Below are positions 1-5,942 of a stretch of DNA of 5,947 nt, one piece after another. Source of the stretch: PALSA-1006 sp964532405 (GTDB lineage Bacteria; Pseudomonadota; Gammaproteobacteria; Burkholderiales; Gallionellaceae). How positions within the stretch are numbered: the stretch's first letter is position 1; every line of letters begins with the position of its first letter. Location of the stretch: NCBI GenBank assembly GCA_964532405.1, contig CAZHIC010000070.1, positions 1-5,947 of the forward strand, written 5' to 3'. The notes under the pieces were generated by a model, which did no database searches, was not told the origin of the DNA, and worked only from the letters and a program-made list of their open reading frames with translations. A program made the translations under genes and the position numbers.

Positions 1-22
1 TCTCGATGACCTGTTCGATAAT

Positions 23-2509
23 TTATTTAGGGTGATTTTTAGAGATGCCCTTAAGATAGCGAAATCCTTTTTCCCAGTTATCTGAAAAAACATCCCAACT
101 CCAGCCGGGTAGTGCTTCCAGCCGAGCTTTGTACTCTGGCGATAGGTTATCTTTCGTACTTCGTTGGGAACTGACCCATTGACCAAGTCGGTATCCATTT
201 GCCGTTTTGTGAGGCTTTAGAACCTTGGCATACCCCTCTCTATCTGTAAACTCCTTGAGATGGCGAAACCCTTCTTCCCACTTATATGAAAAAGCATCCC
301 ATGTCCAACTGGGTAAGGCTTCCAACTGTGCTTTGCGTTCCGGTGGCATCCTTTCTTTGGTTGCTCGTTGGTTACTTACCCAAATACCTAGCCGAAATCC
401 ATCCTCAGTTTTGTAATCGGCGGAAACATTGGCATGCCCCTCGCGATCTGCAAACGCCTCCAACAACCCCATCCAGAAATTCCAAGATGCCGTGACTTGC
501 TCGACCAAATAGGTACGTAGCGCACTGCCGAAATTCGCATCCACCGTTGCAGCTAAATCAATCCTGATTTTCCCCAACCCGCCTACGCTGATACCCGTAC
601 CCGACTTTCTTCCCATCTCGGTTCTGATCTGATCCAGTTCATCTGCCAGTACATCGTCATGCGCCTTCAACGCATTCAGTACATCCCAGATGGGTTTGAA
701 GTTGCTCGCTTCTATGGTGCTTGCGGCATCTTCGCCAGCGGCGATGAATACGGGTAATACTATCGTGCCGACTTTCTTATCCGCGCTCAGGCGAATAGCG
801 CGCCCCACGGCCTGAATGATGTCCGCCTGACTGCTGCGCGGATCAATGAACGCCACACCATCGAGCGAAGGCACATCCACGCCTTCGGACAAACAGCGCG
901 CATTGCTCAGCACGCCGCGTTCGTCTGCGCTCAGCCCTTTGAGTTGATCGAGTTTGATCTTGCGTTTGTTGGCGGGCATGTTGCCGCTCACAAAGTCGGT
1001 GCGCAGGGTTCCGCTGGGGCGATGTTCGTCGCTGATCCACTGCATGGTGTTTTGTATATCGGTGGTGAAATCTTCGGCGCGCTTGACGCGGCTGTGGAAA
1101 CTGATGATGCGTTTTAGGTCGTAGTCTTTGATGGCTTTGAGCAGGCCGATCTGGGCGGCGAGGGATTCGCTGTCGGTTTCACGGGTATGGCTTGGCTGAT
1201 CTTTCTGATTATAAAAAGCGCCCTCACCCCAACCCTCTCCCAGAGGGCGAGGGGGCGAAAGGCTGACCAGTTCGCGGTTGGCGATCCACTGCGCGATGGT
1301 GGGGTCGTCCACGCCGATGATGACGACGCGGTAATCGGTGAGCAGTTTGCGTTCAATGGCTTTGCCGAACGGCAGGGCATACAGCACTTCGCCAAACAGG
1401 GCGGCGTTGTCCATGCCGACGACTTCGACGCCGCGATCTGCGGCGGCTTTATGGACGGTGCTGGAATAGGTGCGCGGGGTGGCGGTGGCGAACAGGCGCT
1501 TGGCGCTACGTATCTGCACATTGTCGAGGATGGCGGTGAAGTCGCTGCCGACCTTGCCCGCGCAGCGGTGGGCTTCGTCTGCCACGGCGAGATCGAAGGC
1601 GGGGATGCTGGCATCGGCTTGGGCGGCGGCGATGACGGAGGAAGATTGGTAGGTGGAGAACACGACGCGGTTGCCTGCGCCGCTGAGGAAACGTTTTACT
1701 TCATCGGCATCCGATGTGACGGGGAAGGCCAGATCAGCCACGCTGTGAATGGCTTCGTCATTGCCCTTGCTGCCGACGGTTTGATCGGAGCAGACGCACA
1801 ACACCTCTAACGGCGTGGTGGCGGCGAATGTCCATTCGCGCAGGAGCTGGGACAGCAGCCCCAATGACGGAACCAGCACCAAGGTGCGCTGCGCATTGAG
1901 CGCTTCCTTGATCCACAGCGTGACGTAAGTTTTGCCGGTGCCACAGGCCATGATGAGCTGACCACGGTCGGCGGCCTGTAGCCCAATAACGACGGCGTTT
2001 CTGGCCTCAAGCTGGTGGTCGCGGGGTTCGGGGCGAGGTTTGCGTTTGGCTTGCGGAAGTTCGTTGAATGTTGCCGGATATTCCAGCGCGGACTTTTCAA
2101 AATCGGACAGCAGAAAGCGGATGACGGGTTTGTCTTGTGCGTCGCAGACTTGTTTGGCGTTGTTGCCGATACGGTCGGTGGTGGCGATCAGCAGGCGGTG
2201 CTGGATGAGCGGTCGGTTCGATTCGCTGAGAAATTTATCGACATCGTGTTTGGTGATGTCGTAGTCGGGCGAGTAGCACTTGGCTTGCACCGCCCAGTGC
2301 TCGCCGTTCTTGTGCTGGAACACGAGGTCAATGCCGCAGTCCGCGCCCCATCGCTGCGGCCATTCTTCCCATAGCCAGACTTGCTCGACCTGGGTAGCCC
2401 ATTCGGGATCAGCCTTGAGGAACCATTTGACGAAGTGCTCGAACTGCTTGCCGCGCTTGAGCGGGTCGGGGTCGAGGCTGGTGTAGAAATCGGAGAATGG
2501 GACGGGCAT
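23..2509 (-). CDS. Mrr-like nuclease / DEAD-DEAH (SF2) helicase with C-terminal helicase-associated (HA) repeats
   Basis: This is a predicted ATP-dependent DNA helicase-nuclease of the restriction or defence type (828 residues). Residues about 15-135 resemble an Mrr-like PD-(D/E)XK nuclease: D61 in GADCGIDLVF, then Q75 and K77 in AVQAKCY. The SF2 motor follows: ACGTGKT (188-194, Walker A), DEAH (311-314), TATPR (342-346), GVDVP (543-547) and QAVGRAIR (566-573, arginine finger motif). From about 674 come HA repeats with a 68-residue period (W676, W744, W812); the third stops after about 12 residues. The nuclease-helicase order resembles the front half of type ISP enzymes such as LlaGI, but no methyltransferase domain or gene is visible. 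DNA cleavage and defence are therefore inferences. The ATG overlaps the cimA stop as TAATG and has no good Shine-Dalgarno, so translational coupling is likely. Residues about 416-441 look like an insertion created by a palindromic repeat. The enzyme core is recognised with confidence; the biological role is not. Confidence 0.9.
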   Translation of the reverse strand: MPVPFSDFYTSLDPDPLKRGKQFEHFVKWFLKADPEWATQVEQVWLWEEWPQRWGADCGIDLVFQHKNGEHWAVQAKCYSPDYDITKHDVDKFLSESNRPLIQHRLLIATTDRIGNNAKQVCDAQDKPVIRFLLSDFEKSALEYPATFNELPQAKRKPRPEPRDHQLEARNAVVIGLQAADRGQLIMACGTGKTYVTLWIKEALNAQRTLVLVPSLGLLSQLLREWTFAATTPLEVLCVCSDQTVGSKGNDEAIHSVADLAFPVTSDADEVKRFLSGAGNRVVFSTYQSSSVIAAAQADASIPAFDLAVADEAHRCAGKVGSDFTAILDNVQIRSAKRLFATATPRTYSSTVHKAAADRGVEVVGMDNAALFGEVLYALPFGKAIERKLLTDYRVVIIGVDDPTIAQWIANRELVSLSPPRPLGEGWGEGAFYNQKDQPSHTRETDSESLAAQIGLLKAIKDYDLKRIISFHSRVKRAEDFTTDIQNTMQWISDEHRPSGTLRTDFVSGNMPANKRKIKLDQLKGLSADERGVLSNARCLSEGVDVPSLDGVAFIDPRSSQADIIQAVGRAIRLSADKKVGTIVLPVFIAAGEDAASTIEASNFKPIWDVLNALKAHDDVLADELDQIRTEMGRKSGTGISVGGLGKIRIDLAATVDANFGSALRTYLVEQVTASWNFWMGLLEAFADREGHANVSADYKTEDGFRLGIWVSNQRATKERMPPERKAQLEALPSWTWDAFSYKWEEGFRHLKEFTDREGYAKVLKPHKTANGYRLGQWVSSQRSTKDNLSPEYKARLEALPGWSWDVFSDNWEKGFRYLKGISKNHPK
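30..50. other. Possible mobile-element end truncating the third HA repeat
   Basis: At about position 50, reading leftward on the minus strand, HA-repeat similarity stops. It is replaced by AT-rich sequence (GGCATCTCTAAAAATCACCC reading out of the gene) that brings in a stop codon at 23-25. The segment has GGG/CCC termini and looks like the tip of an insertion element. No transposase is visible, because only about 30 further bases are available before the window edge. This is a weak call based on the position of the similarity break. Confidence 0.2.
51..484 (-). repeat. Tandem helicase-associated (HA) repeats, 204-bp period, third copy truncated
   Basis: Two full coding repeats occupy about 281-484 and 77-280, and a partial third occupies about 51-76. 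Each full unit follows the pattern W..G...L..F.DREG.A....YKT..G.RLG.WVS.QR.TK......R...LEALP.W.WD.F, as expected for PF03457 helicase-associated domains, which are thought to contact nucleic acid. Similarity is visible at DNA level too: ATGAAAAAGCATCCCA near 287 against CTGAAAAAACATCCCA near 80. The third copy matches through the residues NWEKGFRYLK and then loses all similarity. Confidence 0.8.
1221..1255. repeat. REP-like GC-rich palindromic repeat inside the helicase gene
   Basis: A perfect inner stem CCCTCT (1233-1238) / AGAGGG (1242-1247) with a CCC loop is flanked by an outer arm CCCTC (1221-1225) / GAGGG (1249-1253). From memory, the GGGAGAGGGTTGGGGTGAGGG core is a widespread intergenic repeat in proteobacteria; its opposite frame encodes the familiar LTPTLSQR peptide. 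Here it lies in frame within the helicase and encodes residues 419-430 (PPRPLGEGWGEG) between helicase motifs III and IV. It introduces no stop codon, so the ORF stays open. Confidence 0.75.
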
Positions 2510-2511
2510 TA
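2507..2511 (-). promoter_or_regulatory. TAATG stop-start overlap coupling cimA to the helicase
   Basis: On the minus strand the cimA stop TAA (2511-2509) overlaps the helicase ATG (2509-2507) by one base. The preceding bases (GTGCCAAGT) hold no convincing Shine-Dalgarno. Helicase translation therefore probably depends on ribosomes that finish cimA and re-initiate. The overlap itself is seen directly; the coupling is inferred. Confidence 0.7.
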
Positions 2512-4086
2512 ACTTGGCACAACTGACGAGTCATCCAACTTCAGCAGCGCATACTCCAAGCTATCCGAGAGCGCATGCCAGCTGGCGTCGATGATGTTGG
2601 TGCTCGCGCCGACAGTCGTCCAAACGTGGCCGCCTCCCCGGAAGGTAATGAGTACGCGTATCTGTGCGGAGGTGCCGTTCGTGCTGTTCAGAATGCGCAC
2701 CTTGTAGTCGATCAGGCGCACTGTTTTCAGCACGGGGTATACGCCCTCCAGAGCGTTGCGCAAGGCGCACGACAGCGCATTGACCGGGCCGTTGCCTTCA
2801 GCCGCCACGAACCTCATCTCGCCATTCACCTTCACTTTGACCGTCGCCTCGGACAACAATCCGCAACTTTGGCGACGCTCGGTGATGACGAAATAATCGA
2901 TCAGATCGAACGGCTGCACGTAGTCGGGTCGCAGACGGTGCAGCATCAACTCCACGCTGGCTTCTGCAGCTTCAAAGGTGAAACCCTCATGCTCCAAATG
3001 CTTGATATCGTTGAGCACGCGCTGCGCATCTTCGTTATTGAGATCGATGCCCATAGCCTGCGCATGGAACTGAATGTTGCCTCGCCCGGACAGCTCCGAA
3101 ACAATCGAACGCATCTTGTTGCCGATCAGTGCCGGATCGATATGCTGGTAGGTGTCGCTGGCTTTCAGAATGGCCGCCACATGGATGCCGCCCTTGTGCG
3201 CAAAGGCGCTATGGCCGGTATAAGGCGCGTAGTTGTAGTGTTTGAGGTTGACCACTTCCGACACGAAGTGCGCGAGCGATGTCAGTTCGCGCAACTGCTC
3301 CGGCGTCACCACCGGCCTGTTCATTTTGAGTTGCAGATTGGGGATGATGGTGGTCAGATTGGCATTACCGACGCGCTCGCCATAGCCGTTGATCGTGCCT
3401 TGCACTTGAGTGCAACCGCCGCGTACTGCCGCCAGCGAATTTGCCACGCCGCAACCGCTATCGTTATGGCAATGCACGCCCAGCGGAGTCTTGATGTGTC
3501 GGCTCACTTCGCGCACGATCTCTTCCACTTCCCACGGCAACTTGCCGCCATTGGTCTCGCACAATACCAACCAGTCCGCGCCCGCATCTGCGGCCGCATG
3601 CAAACTCGCCATGGCATAGTCGCGATTGGTGATGAAGGCATCAAAAAAATGTTCCGCATCGAACATCACTTCATGACCGTGTGACCTCATAAAGCTCACG
3701 CTGTCGCGGATCATGGCAAGGTTCTCTTCCAGCGTGGCGGAGAGCACCACCTTGACGTGGTATTCCGAACTCTTGCCCACCATCGTCACCACCGGCGTCG
3801 CCGCATCCAGCAGTGCTTGCAAGTTGGCGTCCTGCTCGCACTGCAAGTGCTTTTGCCGGGTGCGCCCGAAAGCCGCCAGCTTGGCGGAACCGAGATTCAG
3901 CTTGGCCGCAAGTGCAAAAAACTCGGCGTCTTTGGGATTAGAGCCGGGCCAGCCGCCTTCAATGTAGTGAAAACCGAAATCGGCCAGACGTTTTGCGACG
4001 ACGAGTTTGTCGTTCACCGATAGCGATATATCTTCGCGTTGCGTACCGTCACGCAGCGTGGTGTCGTAGAGAAATACTTGGCTCAT
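2509..4086 (-). CDS. cimA: (R)-citramalate synthase
   Basis: CimA condenses pyruvate with acetyl-CoA to (R)-citramalate, the entry step of threonine-independent isoleucine synthesis; it is cytosolic and is probably feedback-regulated. It belongs to the LeuA-like DRE-TIM metallolyase family, citramalate-synthase subtype (525 residues, the expected length). The TIM-barrel starts with YDTTLRDGTQ (7-16), giving catalytic R12 and metal ligand D13. The other ligands are H205 and H207 in HCHND and N241 in YGERVGNANL. The signature YIEGGWPGSNPKD (41-53) is typical of citramalate synthase rather than isopropylmalate or homocitrate synthase. GHSAFAHKGGIHV (291-303) precedes a linker, and residues about 400-520 form the LeuA-type dimerisation/regulatory domain. 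The start is fixed by homology: the only in-frame upstream codons before a stop lack ATG, GTG or TTG. The Shine-Dalgarno is poor. The downstream helicase gene overlaps its stop by one base. No disruption is seen. Confidence 0.95.
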   Translation of the reverse strand: MSQVFLYDTTLRDGTQREDISLSVNDKLVVAKRLADFGFHYIEGGWPGSNPKDAEFFALAAKLNLGSAKLAAFGRTRQKHLQCEQDANLQALLDAATPVVTMVGKSSEYHVKVVLSATLEENLAMIRDSVSFMRSHGHEVMFDAEHFFDAFITNRDYAMASLHAAADAGADWLVLCETNGGKLPWEVEEIVREVSRHIKTPLGVHCHNDSGCGVANSLAAVRGGCTQVQGTINGYGERVGNANLTTIIPNLQLKMNRPVVTPEQLRELTSLAHFVSEVVNLKHYNYAPYTGHSAFAHKGGIHVAAILKASDTYQHIDPALIGNKMRSIVSELSGRGNIQFHAQAMGIDLNNEDAQRVLNDIKHLEHEGFTFEAAEASVELMLHRLRPDYVQPFDLIDYFVITERRQSCGLLSEATVKVKVNGEMRFVAAEGNGPVNALSCALRNALEGVYPVLKTVRLIDYKVRILNSTNGTSAQIRVLITFRGGGHVWTTVGASTNIIDASWHALSDSLEYALLKLDDSSVVPS

Positions 4087-4113
4087 GGCATCAATCAGAT
4101 TGAGGGGGTTTGA

Positions 4114-4141
4114 AGTTTAGCATTTTCTCGCGTCAGGCCAA
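4114..4141 (-). promoter_or_regulatory. Possible sigma70 promoter for cimA (and the coupled helicase)
   Basis: On the minus strand TTGGCC (4141-4136) and TAAACT (4119-4114) are separated by 16 bases, with a TG dinucleotide one base before the -10 (extended -10). Each box matches consensus at four of six positions. Transcription would begin near 4107, giving a leader of about 20 bases. It lies between the hairpin behind the 5'-nucleotidase gene and the cimA ATG, which is the expected place, but the match is modest. Confidence 0.35.
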
Positions 4142-4177
4142 CAATGCCCCATCGCGACTTGTTTCGGCACAGGCTAT

Positions 4178-4200
4178 TGGAGCTAACAATTTTAGCTCCA
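4178..4200 (-). terminator. Hairpin just downstream of the 5'-nucleotidase gene, terminator-like
   Basis: TGGAGCTAA (4178-4186) and TTAGCTCCA (4192-4200) form a perfect 9-bp inverted repeat with a 5-base loop. In the direction of transcription it starts 10 bases after the 5'-nucleotidase TGA (4213-4211). No T-run follows the stem, so it is a poor intrinsic terminator. It could instead protect the 3' end of the mRNA or serve as a symmetric operator ahead of cimA. Confidence 0.45.
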
Positions 4201-4210
4201 CACCACCCAG

Positions 4211-5497
4211 TCACGCTTCGTTCGCCACCCCATGCGGCACATGCCCTGTCGCCACATGCTGGCGCGCAGACTCGCAATGCCTGTGCTGGTCGTCAAAGAA
4301 AATATCCGCACCGAAAGCTTTGAGGAATGCCCCCTTATCCATGCCGCCGAGGAATAGCGCCTCGTCGATACGGATATTCCATGCGCGCAAAGTGCGGATG
4401 ACTCGCTCGTGGGCGGGAGCGCCACGTGCGGTGATGAGCGCGGTGCGGATGGGCGAGGTGTCTGCCGGATAGTCCAGTTGAATGCGGTGCAGCATGGCGA
4501 GGAAGTTTTTGAACGGCCCGCCGGGCAGCGGCTGTTTGGCGGCGAGCGTCTCGTTACTTTCAAACGCATCCAATCCCTCGCGTTTGTAGATGCGCTCCGA
4601 CTCATCCGAAAACAGCACCGCGTCGCCGTCGAAGGCGATGCGCAACTGCGCGGAGTCGGCCTCCGCCACAGACACTGCCGCCGAGGGCAAAATCGTCGCG
4701 GCGGCAAAGCCCGCCTCCAGCGCACGGCGCACATCGCCGGGTTCGGCGGAGAGAAACAGTTGCGCGCCGAATGCCGAGATATAGGGATGCGTGCTCTCGC
4801 CGCGCGTGAAGGCGGCGCGGCTGATATTCAGATGGTGATGCTTGATCGAATTGAAAATGCGCAACCCGGTATCCGCATTGTTGCGCGACAACAGAATCAC
4901 CTCCACGCAAGGGTTGGCAGGGTCGCGCTCATTCAGCGCCAGCAACTTCTTCACCAGACTAAACGCCACCCCCGGCTCCAGCGGAATCTCTTCGCGCTCG
5001 ACCTGATAGCGGCAGTAGGCTTCCACGCCTTCGTTCTCGAAGACGGTATGGCTTTCGTCGAGGTTGAACAGGGCGCGGGAGGAGATGGCGACGACCAAGT
5101 GAGCCGAGGACTTATTTTCGAAATTATTGTGCGAAACAATTTCACGCGAGATACTTGCCGGTGCCGAATCGGCGACTATATTTTTACGGGCCAATTTATT
5201 CTGAAACGACTTCCATAATCCCAATATCTTGCATCTACCATCTATGTCATTCGAGTGGCAATCGAACTCGACCACAGTGAAATTTAAATTCGGCCAGCCA
5301 CTCATTACTTCATCCGAAAGTTTCTTCAAAAAATCTAAACCAGTCGGATTGTTTTCACCAAAAGCATAGTCCAAAGACATTTCTGCCGGATAGCCATGCT
5401 GAGCGATCAGTGCCATCGCCTCATCAGTCGAGCGCGCAATCAACCAACTCGTATCCCTAGGAAGGCGTTCAATATCGAGAAATAATTTCCAGCGCAT
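4211..5497 (-). CDS. Fusion of cyclic-phosphate-processing receiver-like (cREC/cPPR) domain with cytosolic 5'-nucleotidase I
   Basis: The 428-residue protein has two parts. Residues 1-104 resemble small stand-alone receiver-like cREC/cPPR proteins: KLFLDIER (4-11, acidic D8), SLDYAFG (D43) followed by NPTGLDFL, and CHSND (80-84). A linker of about 29 residues follows. Residues 134-428 form a full cN-I 5'-nucleotidase (PF06189), which removes phosphate from nucleoside monophosphates, often AMP. They include LVVAISSRALFNL (134-146), HAD motif I AFDGDAVLFSDESE (D290, D292), LITARGAPAHERV (354-366), GGMDKG and IFFDDQ (399-404), ending HVPHGVAN. All HAD catalytic acids are present. I chose the ATG at 5497 because GGGGG lies 5 bases upstream; a TTG at 5509 would add four residues. 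The gene starts 13 bases after the GIY-YIG remnant. Bases before about 5100 are AT-rich and those after are GC-rich, so the fusion looks recent. The nucleotidase call is strong; the receiver-like call is moderate, and its function is unknown to me. Confidence 0.88.
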   Translation of the reverse strand: MRWKLFLDIERLPRDTSWLIARSTDEAMALIAQHGYPAEMSLDYAFGENNPTGLDFLKKLSDEVMSGWPNLNFTVVEFDCHSNDIDGRCKILGLWKSFQNKLARKNIVADSAPASISREIVSHNNFENKSSAHLVVAISSRALFNLDESHTVFENEGVEAYCRYQVEREEIPLEPGVAFSLVKKLLALNERDPANPCVEVILLSRNNADTGLRIFNSIKHHHLNISRAAFTRGESTHPYISAFGAQLFLSAEPGDVRRALEAGFAAATILPSAAVSVAEADSAQLRIAFDGDAVLFSDESERIYKREGLDAFESNETLAAKQPLPGGPFKNFLAMLHRIQLDYPADTSPIRTALITARGAPAHERVIRTLRAWNIRIDEALFLGGMDKGAFLKAFGADIFFDDQHRHCESARQHVATGHVPHGVANEA

Positions 5498-5501
5498 CAA
5501 T

Positions 5502-5507
5502 ACCCCC
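5502..5507 (-). promoter_or_regulatory. Ribosome binding site fixing the ATG start of the cREC/5'-nucleotidase gene
   Basis: GGGGGT on the minus strand is separated from the ATG at 5497 by TATTG. It overlaps the TTG at 5509 and its next codon, so it cannot serve that earlier start. It lies directly after the TGA (5513-5511) of the upstream GIY-YIG remnant, consistent with one transcript for both genes. Confidence 0.55.
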
Positions 5508-5510
5508 AAT

Positions 5511-5884
5511 TCATATTCCAGTAATATTCCAGACTGGTTTCAGTTTCTTTATCAGATTGTCTTCCAGACCTGCAGCAAGATTGACATGAAATCCACCATA
5601 CGAAAGAAGGCCATTATCAGGGAATGCGTAAATTTGAATTGTTTTACCAGAGCAGACGGTGTTATGAATTAGCTGATGACATCTCTTACTTGTGAGCTGG
5701 GTGCCCACGGATTTTGATAGTTGTACATACGTTTTTTTAATGAACGTACAGTTTTACCAATGTATAGGACATCCCCGTCAGAAATGAAAGCGTATAGAAC
5801 ATTCTGCGCCGCTGCATCTGCAATCAACTCACATTTAATTTTTTCATTCTCAATTTTCCATATTCCATATTCTTTGAAACCCAT
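5511..5884 (-). pseudogene. GIY-YIG nuclease family protein, broken by a single-base frameshift
   Basis: Two overlapping frames together make one small GIY-YIG protein of about 124 residues. The first frame (ATG 5884, preceded by an alternative TTG at 5908) carries the YAF (31-33) and YIG (41-43) pair and LKKRMYNY with the probable catalytic arginine R52, as far as NPWAPSSQ. It then runs into a stop at 5669-5671. The second frame picks up at about 5690 with TSKRCHQLIHN and gives IYAFPDNGLLSYGGFHVNLAAGLEDNLI, containing the probable metal-binding glutamate in LEDNLI, and KPVWN. The change is -1 relative to the first frame, meaning one base lost or two gained. The family includes homing, repair and restriction nucleases, and this compact subtype has no known role that I can name. 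The gene is AT-rich and is followed 13 bases later by the cREC/5'-nucleotidase gene. Either the nuclease is dead, or the assembly has an error. Confidence 0.75.
5690..5740 (-). other. Frameshift interval in the GIY-YIG gene, with a run of seven A at its upstream end
   Basis: Similarity to the expected family pattern switches frame at about 5690 on the minus strand. A run of seven A (seven T at 5732-5738 on the plus strand) lies 40-50 bases upstream and has the reading A AAA AAA. A slip of -1 there would also enter the second frame without meeting a stop, but it would lose the good NPWAPSSQ match. A deletion near 5690 therefore fits better. Confidence 0.45.
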
Positions 5885-5892
5885 ATTCTCAA

Positions 5893-5907
5893 TGCGTATT
5901 CCACGCA
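5893..5907. repeat. Short inverted repeat upstream of the GIY-YIG gene
   Basis: TGCGT (5893-5897) and ACGCA (5903-5907) form a 5-bp inverted repeat with a 5-base spacer, 9 bases before the chosen ATG. It could be an operator half-site pair or chance; it is too short to decide. Confidence 0.25.
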
Positions 5908-5910
5908 AAC

Positions 5911-5942
5911 TGGACAGTCAGTCCACGTCAAAGTGGACAGTC
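5911..5942. repeat. TGGACAGTC direct repeats with an internal inverted repeat at the window edge
   Basis: TGGACAGTC occurs at 5911-5919 and again at 5934-5942, a 23-base period. Between them GTCCAC (5921-5926) and GTGGAC (5933-5938) form a 6-bp inverted repeat, and TGGAC/GTCCA flank AGTCA at 5911-5925. Dense TGGAC/GTCCA repeats of this kind are reminiscent of the multiply repeated ends of IS21-type elements. No transposase lies in the window, so an element end is only a suggestion. They might instead be operators for the GIY-YIG transcript. Confidence 0.4.

Noticed and set aside
1187..1810. Plus-strand open frame (207 residues) rich in Gly/Ala opposite the helicase
   Set aside because: It is antisense to the helicase motor domain and low in complexity. 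Its LTPTLSQR peptide is just the palindromic repeat read on the other strand.
2575..3684. Long plus-strand open frame (369 residues) opposite cimA
   Set aside because: It lies wholly antisense to a clear, full-length cimA. The product has no recognisable motif, and such frames are expected opposite GC-rich genes.
2509..4086. 2-isopropylmalate synthase (LeuA) or homocitrate synthase for the 525-residue enzyme
   Set aside because: The YIEGGWPGSNPKD segment and the overall length fit the citramalate-synthase subtype. The shared catalytic motifs alone would not have separated them.
4095..4277. Minus-strand 60-residue frame spanning the cimA leader
   Set aside because: It overlaps the nucleotidase 3' end in another frame. 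The Cys/Arg-rich product has no motif, and the hairpin and possible promoter explain the region better.
4409..5218. Plus-strand open frame (269 residues) opposite the 5'-nucleotidase
   Set aside because: It is a shadow of the nucleotidase gene, with no family pattern and no ribosome site.
5497..5509. TTG at 5509 as the start of the cREC/5'-nucleotidase gene
   Set aside because: The GGGGG ribosome site overlaps that codon. The ATG at 5497 is correctly spaced and matches the usual MxxKLFLD start of the receiver-like family.
5732..5738. Programmed -1 frameshifting at the A7 run as the normal way to make the GIY-YIG protein
   Set aside because: Slipping there would replace the well-matching RMYNYQNPWAPSSQ segment with an unrelated peptide, and no stimulatory structure is evident. 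A small deletion near 5690 is simpler.
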